From assembly GCA_035764045.1 (NCBI GenBank), contig DASTZX010000395.1, positions 1 through 13,315 of the forward strand: a DNA stretch of 13,315 nt. The letters are read 5' to 3'. Position 1 is the first letter of the stretch. Each line of letters opens with the position of its first letter. The notes beneath the pieces were generated by a model, which saw only the letters and a program-made list of their open reading frames with translations, did not search any database and was not told the DNA's origin. This document shows, piece by piece, positions 1 to 6,106 of the stretch. The translations under genes and the position numbers were made by a program. This DNA is from JAVDCA01 sp035764045. Its GTDB lineage: Bacteria > Pseudomonadota > Alphaproteobacteria > Rhizobiales > Xanthobacteraceae.

Positions 1-120
1 TGCCTGGAGATGTCGCGAACCACCGAAGACGAGCGATCGCGCGCAGTACTCATCCAAATGGCGCAGGTCTGGCTGCGGCTCGCGCAGGCGCACGAGGCGA
101 ACGCAGGGACGTCCGACTAG
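1..120 (+). CDS. Small helical hypothetical protein, C-terminal part (5' end outside window)
   Basis: Open from base 1 in frame 1 to a TAG at 118-120, giving the last 39 residues of a protein that begins upstream of the window. It reads CLEMSRTTEDE then RAVLIQMAQVWLRLAQ and ends AGTSD, a charged amphipathic helix. About half of the residues match the C-terminal half of the convergent gene at 117-299, including the shared block RAVL..MAQVW..LA, so the two are paralogues. This pattern (C..L....T.D...R..L..MA..W..LA) resembles short proteins of unknown function that are frequent in rhizobial genomes. No function is known to me. The stop overlaps the stop of the opposite gene. The homology to its neighbour supports real coding, but the true start and full length cannot be seen. 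Confidence 0.7.
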   Translation, partial: CLEMSRTTEDERSRAVLIQMAQVWLRLAQAHEANAGTSD

Positions 121-299
121 CTCCGCGCACTCTCACCTATGCCCTTGCGGTCATCCGCCTCGGCGAGTTGTTTCCAAACCTGCGCCATCTCGAGCAGGAC
201 GGCGCGATGGCGGTCGTCTCTGGTCTGCTTGGCGAGGCGTTCGCACTCTTCGGCAAATTCGCGATATTTGGCTGGGCTCTCCATTTGGAACCAACCCAT
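117..299 (-). CDS. Small helical hypothetical protein, paralogue of the convergent gene at 1-120
   Basis: Encodes 60 residues from ATG at 299, beginning MGWFQMESPAKYREFAEECE. A second in-frame ATG at 284 would give MESPAKYREF; neither has a convincing Shine-Dalgarno sequence. An open frame continues upstream to 512, but that extension is proline and arginine rich and looks non-coding. The protein is predicted to be almost wholly helical, with the block RAVLLEMAQVWKQLAEAD near residues 32-49. Its YREFAEECERLA segment followed by MA..W..LA is typical of small rhizobial proteins of unknown role. It has no signal peptide or membrane segment, so it is probably cytoplasmic. Its stop (117-119) overlaps the stop of the convergent paralogue (118-120). 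No function is assigned. Confidence 0.75.
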   Translation of the reverse strand: MGWFQMESPAKYREFAEECERLAKQTRDDRHRAVLLEMAQVWKQLAEADDRKGIGESARS

Positions 300-302
300 C
301 GT

Positions 303-317
303 GGAACGCGCCGTTCC
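303..317. repeat. Perfect inverted repeat upstream of the 60-residue gene
   Basis: GGAACG-CGC-CGTTCC has 6-bp arms and a 3-nt spacer. It lies 4 bp upstream of the ATG at 299 read on the minus strand, so it falls in the expected ribosome-binding region of the small gene. In RNA it would form a short hairpin over the translation start; as DNA it could be an operator half-site pair. It does not match any operator I recognise. Six-bp palindromes occur by chance in GC-rich DNA. Confidence 0.4.
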
Positions 318-533
318 GGATGCATACTCGCCTTGCGGGATGGAACTCAGGCCTATCGTACCGCTCACGCGCTCTCGGGCCCGGGTCGCGAACCCAATCC
401 CTTGAGGCGCGGAGACAATTGGTCCGCGATGCCGATTCCGCGGGACAGCGTCCGCAGCCCTTCGTGGAACCCTGAGTGGCCGGGGAGCCCCTGCTGCAAT
501 TTTGGGCATCATGGCGGGGCCAGCACGGCGCAG

Positions 534-2009
534 TCATTTGTCCGGTCGGCCCGAGCCACCGCGCAGCGGGCGCTCGGGCAGGCCGATCAGGGCGAGCAGA
601 CCAATCGCCAGAAATGCCGCTGCCGCCGCGAACACCCAGCGGAAGACTTCCGCGGCGGCGCCCGCGCTCGTGCCGGCCGCGATCAGTGCCTCGGCGCCCT
701 GGCCGCGTCCGGCGACCACGCCGAAGCCGGCGAGCATGATGGCGCCCATGATCGCGACCACGAGGGAGGCGCAGAGCGCGCGAAAGAAGTTCATCACCCC
801 GGTTGCGGTCCCCATCTGGTGCGGCTGCACCGAATTCTGGATGCAGACGGTGGAGAGCGGAAAGACCGAGCCCACGCCGACGCCGACCAAGGCGAGCGCC
901 GCGATCACCACGAACGGCGACGACATCGGGCGCCAGGCCAGAAACGTCGTCGCCGCGACTGCCATCGACAGACAGACGAGCGACACCCGCTTGTAATGCC
1001 GCAAGAACATCATGGCGCGGCCGGCGAGGATCGAGCCCGGCGTGGTCATCACGGCGATCGGGATGAGCGCGAGCCCGGAGTCACTGACCGAGAGCTTGTG
1101 CACGAGCTGATAATAGAACGGCACGAACACAGTGAGCCCGATCGAAGCGCCGACCGCGCAGGCGCTGGAGGCGGCGCCCATGCGCACCACCGGGTTTTTC
1201 AGGATGGGCAGCGGCAGGTAGGGTTCGGCCGCCCGCGCGATCCGCCAGCGGAACGCCATTGCGAAGGCGAGCGTGAGCGCGAACAGCGCGGCGATCTGCG
1301 GCGACACCCAGGCATAGCGACTGCCGCCCCAGGTGAGGGCGAGCAGGAGCGCGATCGCCCCGCCCATCATCAAGCCAGCGCCGAGGATGTCGAGCTCATG
1401 CCAGCGATCGTTGCGCGGCAGGCGCTTGAGCACCGCGTTGGTGAGATATGCCGCGGCGATTCCAAGCGGGACGTTGATCCAGAACACCAGCGGCCACGTC
1501 AGATGTTCGGCGATGAAGCCGCCGATCACCGGGCCGCCGATCCCGGCTCCCACCCACACGATGCCGATGTAGGCCTGGTACCGCCCGCGATCCCGCGGCG
1601 GGCTCACGTCGGCGACGATCACCTGCGCGAGCGGCATGATGCCTCCGCCGCCGAGCCCCTGCAGGCCGCGGCCGAGGATGAGCGTGATCATGTTCGGCGC
1701 GAGCCCACAGATCGCCGAGCCCAGCACGAAGATGCCGATCGCGGTGAGCATCATGGCGCGGCGGCCGTGGATGTCCGACAGCTTGCCATATAGCGAGGCG
1801 ACCACCGTCGAGGTCAGCAGATAGGCGGTCACCGTCCAGGACAGATTCTCGAAATCGTTGAGGTCGCGGCCGATCGTCGGCAGCGCGGTCGCCACGATCG
1901 TCTGGTTGAGCGCCGCGAGAAACATCGCGAGCAGAATCCCGGAGATGACGCTGCGCGCCTCGGCAAACGACAGGTAGGCGACGGGCGCCGGCTCGGACAG
2001 CACGTTCAT
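534..2009 (-). CDS. DHA2-family (EmrB/QacA-like) MFS drug exporter, second copy of a tandem pair
   Basis: Encodes 491 residues from ATG at 2009, which overlaps the upstream gene's TGA as ATGA, so the two are translationally coupled. The family exports drugs or toxic compounds across the inner membrane, usually against a proton, with 14 membrane helices; the length fits. Visible motifs are LNQTIVATALPTI in helix 1 (34-46), GKLSDIHGRR, the MFS motif A, at 75-84, GRGLQGLGGGG (113-123), R143 in the helix-4 region, and the antiporter motif GAGIGGPVIGG (154-164) followed by WPLVFWINVPLG (172-183). Asn35 stands where the upstream paralogue has Glu. The frame stays open upstream into the neighbouring gene, but that part is a shadow. 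No membrane-fusion partner is encoded nearby. The substrate is unknown. Confidence 0.93.
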   Translation of the reverse strand: MNVLSEPAPVAYLSFAEARSVISGILLAMFLAALNQTIVATALPTIGRDLNDFENLSWTVTAYLLTSTVVASLYGKLSDIHGRRAMMLTAIGIFVLGSAICGLAPNMITLILGRGLQGLGGGGIMPLAQVIVADVSPPRDRGRYQAYIGIVWVGAGIGGPVIGGFIAEHLTWPLVFWINVPLGIAAAYLTNAVLKRLPRNDRWHELDILGAGLMMGGAIALLLALTWGGSRYAWVSPQIAALFALTLAFAMAFRWRIARAAEPYLPLPILKNPVVRMGAASSACAVGASIGLTVFVPFYYQLVHKLSVSDSGLALIPIAVMTTPGSILAGRAMMFLRHYKRVSLVCLSMAVAATTFLAWRPMSSPFVVIAALALVGVGVGSVFPLSTVCIQNSVQPHQMGTATGVMNFFRALCASLVVAIMGAIMLAGFGVVAGRGQGAEALIAAGTSAGAAAEVFRWVFAAAAAFLAIGLLALIGLPERPLRGGSGRPDK

Positions 2010-3520
2010 CGTGGGTCGTCCCGCCCGCGCAGTGGCCGTTCCTCCACCGCCATCATGGACAGGCAGGCAAGTCCAAGAAAGACCGCTGCCGCGATGAACA
2101 CCCAACGAAAGGTCGTCGCGAAGTCGGCTCCGGCGCGGTTCATTCCCGCAAGCGTCTCGAGGGCGGCGGAATCCCCCGCCCCGTCCAGCGCGCCGAGCAC
2201 GATCGCCCCGAACGCGGCCACGATGATCGCGCCGCCGAGCTGCCGGAAGAAATTGAGCGTTCCGGTCGCGGTCCCGGTGTGGTGTGGCGGGACGATATTC
2301 TGGATCACCACCGTGGTCACGGGATACATCGGCCCGACGCCGGCTCCGGCCACGAACAGGATCGCGGATACGCTTGCGAGCGACACCCCCGCCGGATCGA
2401 CCGCGAGCGCTGCAATGGCCGCAACCGCGATGGCCAGCCCGGCGACCGGCACGCGCTTGTAGCGCGCCATGCGCGCCACCAGACGGCCCGCGACCACCGA
2501 GCCGATCGTGGTCCCGACCACGAAGGAGATCAGGGCGACGCTCGACTGACTGGCGTTGATGCCGAGCACCAGGCCGAGATAGAGCGGAGTCATGATGGTG
2601 AGGCCGATGATGGTGCCGATCGAGAAGAAGGCGGTGACCACAATGGCCAGCACCACCCGGTCGCGCAGCATGTCGGGCGGGATGAAAGGCTCGGGCGCAC
2701 GACCGATCCGCAACGCGAACAGACACCACAGCAGCGCCGAGGCCGCGACCATGGCGAGGATCTCGGGCGAGCCCCAGGCATAGCGGCGTCCGCCCCAGGT
2801 CAGCGCCAGCATCAGCAGCAGCGCGGCCGCGACCATCAGGCCGGCGCCGAGCAAGTCGAGCCGGTGCGGTCGCTCGTAACGCGGCAGCCGGCGCAGCACC
2901 CGGTCGGTCATCACCAGCGCGACCGCGCCCATCGGCACGTTGATCCAGAAGATCAAAGACCAGTGCAGGTAATCGGTCAGCAGGCCGCCGAGTACCGGCC
3001 CGAGCACGCTCGCCGCCATGAACATCACGGCCGAGTAGCTCTGGTACTGCGGCCGCTCGCGCGGCGAAAGCAGGTCGGCGATGATGGTCTGGGCGATCGG
3101 CAGGATGCCGCCGCCGCCGATGCCTTGCAGCGCCCGAGCGGCGATCAGCGCCCCCATGGTGGGGGCGAGCGCGCAGGCGACGGAACCGATGATGAAGATC
3201 GCGACCGCAACCAGCAGCGCGGCGCGCCGGCCATGGATGTCGGCAAGCTTGCCGAACAGCGGCGTCACCGCGGTCGCGGCGAGCAGATAGGAAGTCACCA
3301 CGAAGGACAGATTTTCGACGTTCGACAGCACCCGGCCGATGGTCGGCAGCGCTGGGGCCACGATGGTCTGCTCGAGCGCGGACAGGAACATCGCGAGCAG
3401 GATGCCCCCGATGATCCGCCGCACCAGGGCGTGGTCGAGCGGCGCGGCGGCGGACGCAGGTTGCTGCGCCGCCGTCATGTCGCCAGACACGCCAAGAACC
3501 CGCGCATCGGGTTGAGCCAT
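2006..3520 (-). CDS. DHA2-family (EmrB/QacA-like) MFS drug exporter, first copy of a tandem pair
   Basis: Encodes 504 residues from ATG at 3520, with a GAGAG purine stretch just upstream. An alternative ATG at 3478 would remove 14 residues, and the frame extends open to 3655 without a better start. The residues before the first helix are Ala/Pro rich. Motifs: ALEQTIVAPALPTI in helix 1 (Glu50), FGKLADIHGRR (motif A, 89-99), LQGIGGGGILPIAQ (131-144), SVLGPVLGG (motif C-like, 171-179) and HWSLIFWINVPMG. Fourteen helices are expected for the family, in the inner membrane. It is the promoter-proximal gene of a two-gene unit, and its TGA overlaps the next ATG. It is transcribed divergently from ada, with about 290 bp between them. 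The efflux substrate cannot be told from sequence. Confidence 0.93.
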   Translation of the reverse strand: MAQPDARVLGVSGDMTAAQQPASAAAPLDHALVRRIIGGILLAMFLSALEQTIVAPALPTIGRVLSNVENLSFVVTSYLLAATAVTPLFGKLADIHGRRAALLVAVAIFIIGSVACALAPTMGALIAARALQGIGGGGILPIAQTIIADLLSPRERPQYQSYSAVMFMAASVLGPVLGGLLTDYLHWSLIFWINVPMGAVALVMTDRVLRRLPRYERPHRLDLLGAGLMVAAALLLMLALTWGGRRYAWGSPEILAMVAASALLWCLFALRIGRAPEPFIPPDMLRDRVVLAIVVTAFFSIGTIIGLTIMTPLYLGLVLGINASQSSVALISFVVGTTIGSVVAGRLVARMARYKRVPVAGLAIAVAAIAALAVDPAGVSLASVSAILFVAGAGVGPMYPVTTVVIQNIVPPHHTGTATGTLNFFRQLGGAIIVAAFGAIVLGALDGAGDSAALETLAGMNRAGADFATTFRWVFIAAAVFLGLACLSMMAVEERPLRGRDDPR

Positions 3521-3561
3521 CAGTCTCTCGTGGTCAGGGGGTTGGACTCGGATGCGGCCAC

Positions 3562-3590
3562 CGTATCGCCCCCCCGCGCTGCGGTGACAA
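3562..3590 (-). promoter_or_regulatory. Possible sigma-70 promoter for the exporter pair
   Basis: Read on the minus strand there is TTGTCA (3590-3585), a 17-nt spacer and GATACG (3567-3562). The -35 element matches TTGACA at five of six positions; the -10 matches TATAAT at only three. It lies about 42 nt upstream of the ATG at 3520. The spacer contains a run of seven G. Position and spacing are right, but the -10 is weak. Confidence 0.25.
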
Positions 3591-3671
3591 TGGGGGGCGA
3601 TGCGGGGCTGGTATGAGGGTGCGCGGGCCTCTGGTCCCATACCGGTCGGACTCACGGAGATTGCGCTGCCG

Positions 3672-3690
3672 GGCGGGGGAACTCCCCGCC
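3672..3690. promoter_or_regulatory. GC-rich stem-loop in the ada/exporter divergent region
   Basis: GGCGGGG-GAACT-CCCCGCC forms a perfect 7-bp GC stem with a 5-nt loop, extendable at both ends by G-T pairs. It sits directly beside the candidate Ada site (3691-3714), between the two divergent genes. It has no following T-run on either strand. It could be an operator, or a structure in the 5' leader of either transcript. No regulator is identified. Confidence 0.4.
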
Positions 3691-3714
3691 TTGCGGCATG
3701 GAATTCGACCGCAA
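3691..3714 (+). promoter_or_regulatory. Candidate Ada-binding site (Ada box) inside an inverted repeat
   Basis: GAATTCGACCGCAAG (3701-3715) contains AAT (3702-3704), six bases, then GCAA (3711-3714), exactly the AAT-N6-GCAA spacing reported for E. coli Ada boxes. The site is the right half of an inverted repeat, TTGCGG (3691-3696) and CCGCAA (3709-3714), around a central GAATTC, so a GCAA also faces the exporter genes on the minus strand, there with an 8-bp gap after AAT. About 31 bp downstream lies TACGTA (3746-3751), a possible -10 element, with no good -35. That would suit a promoter needing activation. The site ends 96 bp before the ada start. The match and location are seen directly; binding is inferred. 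Confidence 0.55.
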
Positions 3715-3773
3715 GGACCGGGGTGCTGGCGCGTCGAGAGCCGCTTACGTAATGCCATGCGACCCGGCCCCGA

Positions 3774-3783
3774 AAACCGGTTT
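3774..3783. repeat. AAACCGGTTT palindrome in the ada leader
   Basis: A perfect 10-bp palindrome within CCCCGAAAACCGGTTTCTCG, 27 bp before the ada start. A second 10-bp palindrome, CATGATCATG (3804-3813), covers the start codons. Short dispersed repeats containing CCGAAAACCGGTTTC-like and GCATGATC-like blocks are, from memory, common in Bradyrhizobium-type genomes, so this leader could carry a decayed copy. That link is a recollection and not a match made here. Confidence 0.35.
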
Positions 3784-3810
3784 CTCGTCGCGACGCAAGG
3801 GAGCATGATC

Positions 3811-4938
3811 ATGAGCGCACTGACGATCACCGAAGCCGGGCCTGTGAGGAATCCATCCATGGCGGCGCGGATGCCCTATGCGAGCGATGAGGCACGCTGG
3901 GACTCAGTAAAACGGCGCGACCGCGGCGCCGACGGTACGTTCTGGTACTCGGTGCGCACGACGGGGGTGTATTGCCGCCCCTGCTGTGGGGCGCGCCTGC
4001 CACGGCGGGAGAATGTCCGTTTCCACCCCAGCCCGGCCGCGGCCGAAGACGCAGGCTTTCGGCCCTGCAAGCGCTGCTGGCCGAACGAGTCCGCCCTTCC
4101 CAAGCGGCAGGCGCAGGCCGTCGCCAAAGCCTGCCGGCTGATCGAGCGGGCGGAGGAGATGCCGAGCCTCGCGGCACTCGCCAAGCGGGCCGGCCTGAGC
4201 CGTTTCCATTTCCACCGCGTGTTCAAGGCGGTAACCGGAGTGACGCCAAAAGCCTATGCGGATGCGCAGCGCGCCGACAGGGTGCGCGCAGCACTCACGC
4301 ACAGCGACAGGGGCGAGCGCACACCCTCGGTGACAGCCGCGATCTACGACGCCGGCTTCAACTCCAGCGGCCGCTTCTACGCCGCCTCTCCGCGACTGCT
4401 CGGCATGCGGCCAAGCGAATACCGCGCCCAAGGCGAAGGAGCCGCGATCCGCTTCGCCATCGGCCAATGCTCGCTCGGATCGATCCTCGTGGCAGCCACC
4501 CGCAAGGGCATCTGCGCGATCTCGCTCGGCGACGATCCGGAGGCCCTGTTGCGCGACCTGCAGGACCGCTTCGCCAAAGCGGAGCTCATCGGCGGTGACG
4601 AGACGTTCGAGCGCCTCGTGGCGCGCGTGGTCGGGATGGTCGAAGCGCCCGCTCAGGCCCTCGATCTGCCGCTCGACGTGCAGGGCACTGCCTTCCAGCA
4701 GAAGGTCTGGCAGGCGCTGCAGAAAATCCCGGCCGGCACGACCACGACTTATACGGAGATCGCGAAACGCATCGGCCATCCGAAGGCGGTGCGCGCGGTT
4801 GCGGCCGCCTGCGCCGGCAATGCGATCGCGGTCGCGATCCCGTGTCACCGGGTGGTGCGTATGAGTGGCGATCTCGCCGGCTACCGCTGGGGCATCGCGC
4901 GCAAGCGCGCGCTGCTCAGCCGCGAGGCCTCGGCGTGA
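3811..4938 (+). CDS. ada: Ada: bifunctional methyl-sensing transcriptional activator and O6-methylguanine-DNA methyltransferase
   Basis: Encodes 375 residues. The ATG at 3811 is preferred because AGGGAG lies 7 bp upstream; the ATG at 3805 is too close to it. The N-terminal zinc domain shows TTGVYCRPCCGARLPRRENV (51-70) and FRPCKRC (83-89). C55, C59, C86 and C89 correspond to E. coli C38, C42, C69 and C72. C55 would accept methyl from phosphotriesters, turning Ada into an activator. An AraC-type helix-turn-helix region spans about 100-205. The C-terminal methyltransferase (about 215-370) has PCHRV with catalytic C345. All three modules are present and full length. It is cytoplasmic and DNA-bound. 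A candidate Ada box lies upstream, implying self-activation. Its TGA overlaps the next gene's ATG by one base. Confidence 0.97.
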   Translation: MSALTITEAGPVRNPSMAARMPYASDEARWDSVKRRDRGADGTFWYSVRTTGVYCRPCCGARLPRRENVRFHPSPAAAEDAGFRPCKRCWPNESALPKRQAQAVAKACRLIERAEEMPSLAALAKRAGLSRFHFHRVFKAVTGVTPKAYADAQRADRVRAALTHSDRGERTPSVTAAIYDAGFNSSGRFYAASPRLLGMRPSEYRAQGEGAAIRFAIGQCSLGSILVAATRKGICAISLGDDPEALLRDLQDRFAKAELIGGDETFERLVARVVGMVEAPAQALDLPLDVQGTAFQQKVWQALQKIPAGTTTTYTEIAKRIGHPKAVRAVAAACAGNAIAVAIPCHRVVRMSGDLAGYRWGIARKRALLSREASA

Positions 4939-5690
4939 TGGCGTCGGCGCAGAAGCGGAGCGCGGAAGGCCCGGACGCCCCTGCTCCGCTCGCCGATCGT
5001 ATCGGGGCGCTCGACTGGGCGGCGATCGCGGCCGCGCTCGATGCCTACGGCTGCGCCACCACCGGACCGCTGCTGACGCCCGAGGAATGCGCGGGACTCG
5101 CGGCGCGCTACGATGACGACACGCTGTTTCGCAGCCGCATCGTCATGGCGCGGCACGGCTTTGGCCGCGGCGAATACAAATACTTCGCCTATCCGCTGCC
5201 CGATGAGGTCGCGACGCTGCGCGCCGCCCTCTATCCGCCGCTCGCCGCCATTGCCAACCGGTGGAACGAGGCCATGGGGATCGATCTGCGCTTTCCCGCA
5301 GAGCACCCCGCGTTCCTCAAACGCTGCCACGCCGCGGGCCAGACGAAGCCGACCCCGCTTCTGCTGCGCTACGCCCAGGGCGACTACAATTGCCTGCACC
5401 AGGATCTCTACGGTGAGCACGTGTTTCCGCTCCAGGCCACGGTTCTCCTGTCGCGGCCGGGCGCGGATTTTTCCGGCGGCGAGTTCTTGCTCACCGAGCA
5501 GCGCCCACGCATGCAGTCGCGCGCCGAGGTGGTGCCGCTCGGCTTCGGCGAAGGCGTGATCTTCCCGGTGCACCACCGTCCCGTCGCGGGCACTCGCGGC
5601 ACCTACCGGGTCACCATGCGCCATGGCGTGAGCCGGCTGCGCTCGGGACAGCGCCAGACGCTCGGCGTGATCTTCCACGACGCCCGATAG
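4938..5690 (+). CDS. 2-oxoglutarate/Fe(II)-dependent oxygenase, P4Hc-like, coupled to ada
   Basis: Encodes 250 residues from ATG 4938, overlapping the ada stop as TGATG, so translation is coupled and no separate Shine-Dalgarno is needed. The core double-stranded beta-helix shows LLRYAQGDYNCLHQDLYGE (142-160) with the iron-binding pair H154-x-D156, then H229 in TMRHGVS, and R239 ten residues later as the likely 2-oxoglutarate ligand. The spacing resembles prolyl-hydroxylase-like (P4Hc) proteins, not AlkB, whose R-x-N-x(5)-R-type C-terminal motif I do not see. It would couple 2-oxoglutarate decarboxylation to oxidation of an unknown substrate. Its place behind ada suggests a role in alkylation damage, perhaps of DNA, RNA or protein. 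It has no signal peptide, so it is probably cytoplasmic. Family confidence is high; substrate unknown. Confidence 0.9.
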   Translation: MASAQKRSAEGPDAPAPLADRIGALDWAAIAAALDAYGCATTGPLLTPEECAGLAARYDDDTLFRSRIVMARHGFGRGEYKYFAYPLPDEVATLRAALYPPLAAIANRWNEAMGIDLRFPAEHPAFLKRCHAAGQTKPTPLLLRYAQGDYNCLHQDLYGEHVFPLQATVLLSRPGADFSGGEFLLTEQRPRMQSRAEVVPLGFGEGVIFPVHHRPVAGTRGTYRVTMRHGVSRLRSGQRQTLGVIFHDAR

Positions 5691-5717
5691 CGGGAACCGA
5701 CTCGCCACGGGAACCGA
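5691..5717 (+). repeat. 10-bp direct repeat after the oxygenase stop
   Basis: CGGGAACCGA occurs at 5691-5700 and again at 5708-5717, a period of 17 bp, immediately after the stop codon and before the small ORF at 5737. No matching operator is known to me. It may be a small duplication. Confidence 0.5.
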
Positions 5718-5736
5718 TCGCGGCTATGATCCTCGC

Positions 5737-5931
5737 ATGGCCAAGCCGCCGCCCTTCGTTCCGCGCCGTCTCTTCGACCCGGACCGCGATCCGGAGCTCG
5801 ACCGCCTCTATGCCGACTGCGCGGCCGCGATCGCCGAAGCCGATGCATCGGCGGTCGACAAGGCGGCCGGCGCGCTCTGGCGGCGCATCGATGAATTGCA
5901 GAAGCTGACTGGCAGGCGCCGAGTCGCTTAG
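5737..5931 (+). CDS. Small conserved-looking hypothetical protein
   Basis: Encodes 64 residues from ATG 5737, starting MAKPPPFVPRRLFDPDRDPE, followed by a charged Ala-rich helix with LDRLYADCAAAIAEAD and LWRRIDELQKLTGRR. The pattern of a Pro/Arg-rich head, a DPELDRLY segment and a Trp-containing second helix looks like a genuine small rhizobial protein rather than a shadow. No function is known. It begins 46 bp after the oxygenase stop and could be the third gene of the ada transcript. No Shine-Dalgarno precedes the ATG, which is the main weakness. An out-of-frame ATG at 5726 gives an unconvincing product. No membrane or signal segment is present. Confidence 0.5.
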   Translation: MAKPPPFVPRRLFDPDRDPELDRLYADCAAAIAEADASAVDKAAGALWRRIDELQKLTGRRRVA

Positions 5932-5955
5932 CGCGCCGTTTGCGTAATTTCGACG

Positions 5956-5973
5956 GCCGCGCAGGGGCGCGGC
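5956..5973 (+). terminator. Terminator-like GC stem-loop after the ada-oxygenase-small ORF unit
   Basis: GCCGCGC-AGGG-GCGCGGC has a perfect 7-bp stem and a 4-nt loop, 24 bp after the stop of the 64-residue ORF. It has no T-run, so it would be an atypical intrinsic terminator, though such stems are usual in GC-rich alphaproteobacteria. It separates the ada unit from the symporter gene, which has its own promoter-like sequence. Confidence 0.4.
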
Positions 5974-6050
5974 AGGCGGCCGGACTGCTCGCCCGTTCCT
6001 GTTGACCGCGGGCCGCCGCAACTTGGAAGCGCATGTGACCTGCAGTATCG

Positions 6051-6078
6051 TTGACGCGGGCGACAAGACCCGGATTAC
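6051..6078 (+). promoter_or_regulatory. Possible sigma-70 promoter for the MHS symporter gene
   Basis: TTGACG (6051-6056), a 16-bp spacer and GATTAC (6073-6078). The -35 matches at five of six positions; the -10 is weak. It lies 28 bp before the gene start, leaving a short leader that includes AGGAGG at 6092-6097. Another TTGACC occurs at 6002-6007 without a clear -10. Confidence 0.35.
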
Positions 6079-6106
6079 CGGGCGAAAGCTTAGGAGGGAT
6101 GGAACG

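Noticed and set aside
168..1793. Long plus-strand open frame (541 codons) opposite the second exporter
   Set aside because: It is antisense to a clear DHA2 gene and its product is rich in His, Arg, Asp and Glu with no domain motif. This is the usual shadow frame of a GC-rich gene.
2010..2729. Upstream extension of the second exporter frame into the first exporter gene
   Set aside because: The extension is Arg, His and Gly rich and out of frame with a real gene. The ATGA overlap at 2006-2009 marks the true start.
2279..3616. Long plus-strand open frame opposite the first exporter
   Set aside because: Same shadow pattern: low-complexity charged product, no motif, and full overlap with a confident gene.
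3904..4848. 314-codon minus-strand frame inside ada
   Set aside because: Antisense to the zinc, AraC and methyltransferase motifs of Ada; the product resembles no family.
4881..5708. 275-codon minus-strand frame opposite the oxygenase
   Set aside because: It covers the whole oxygenase gene in antisense. The iron-binding motif lies on the plus strand, and this frame has no motif.
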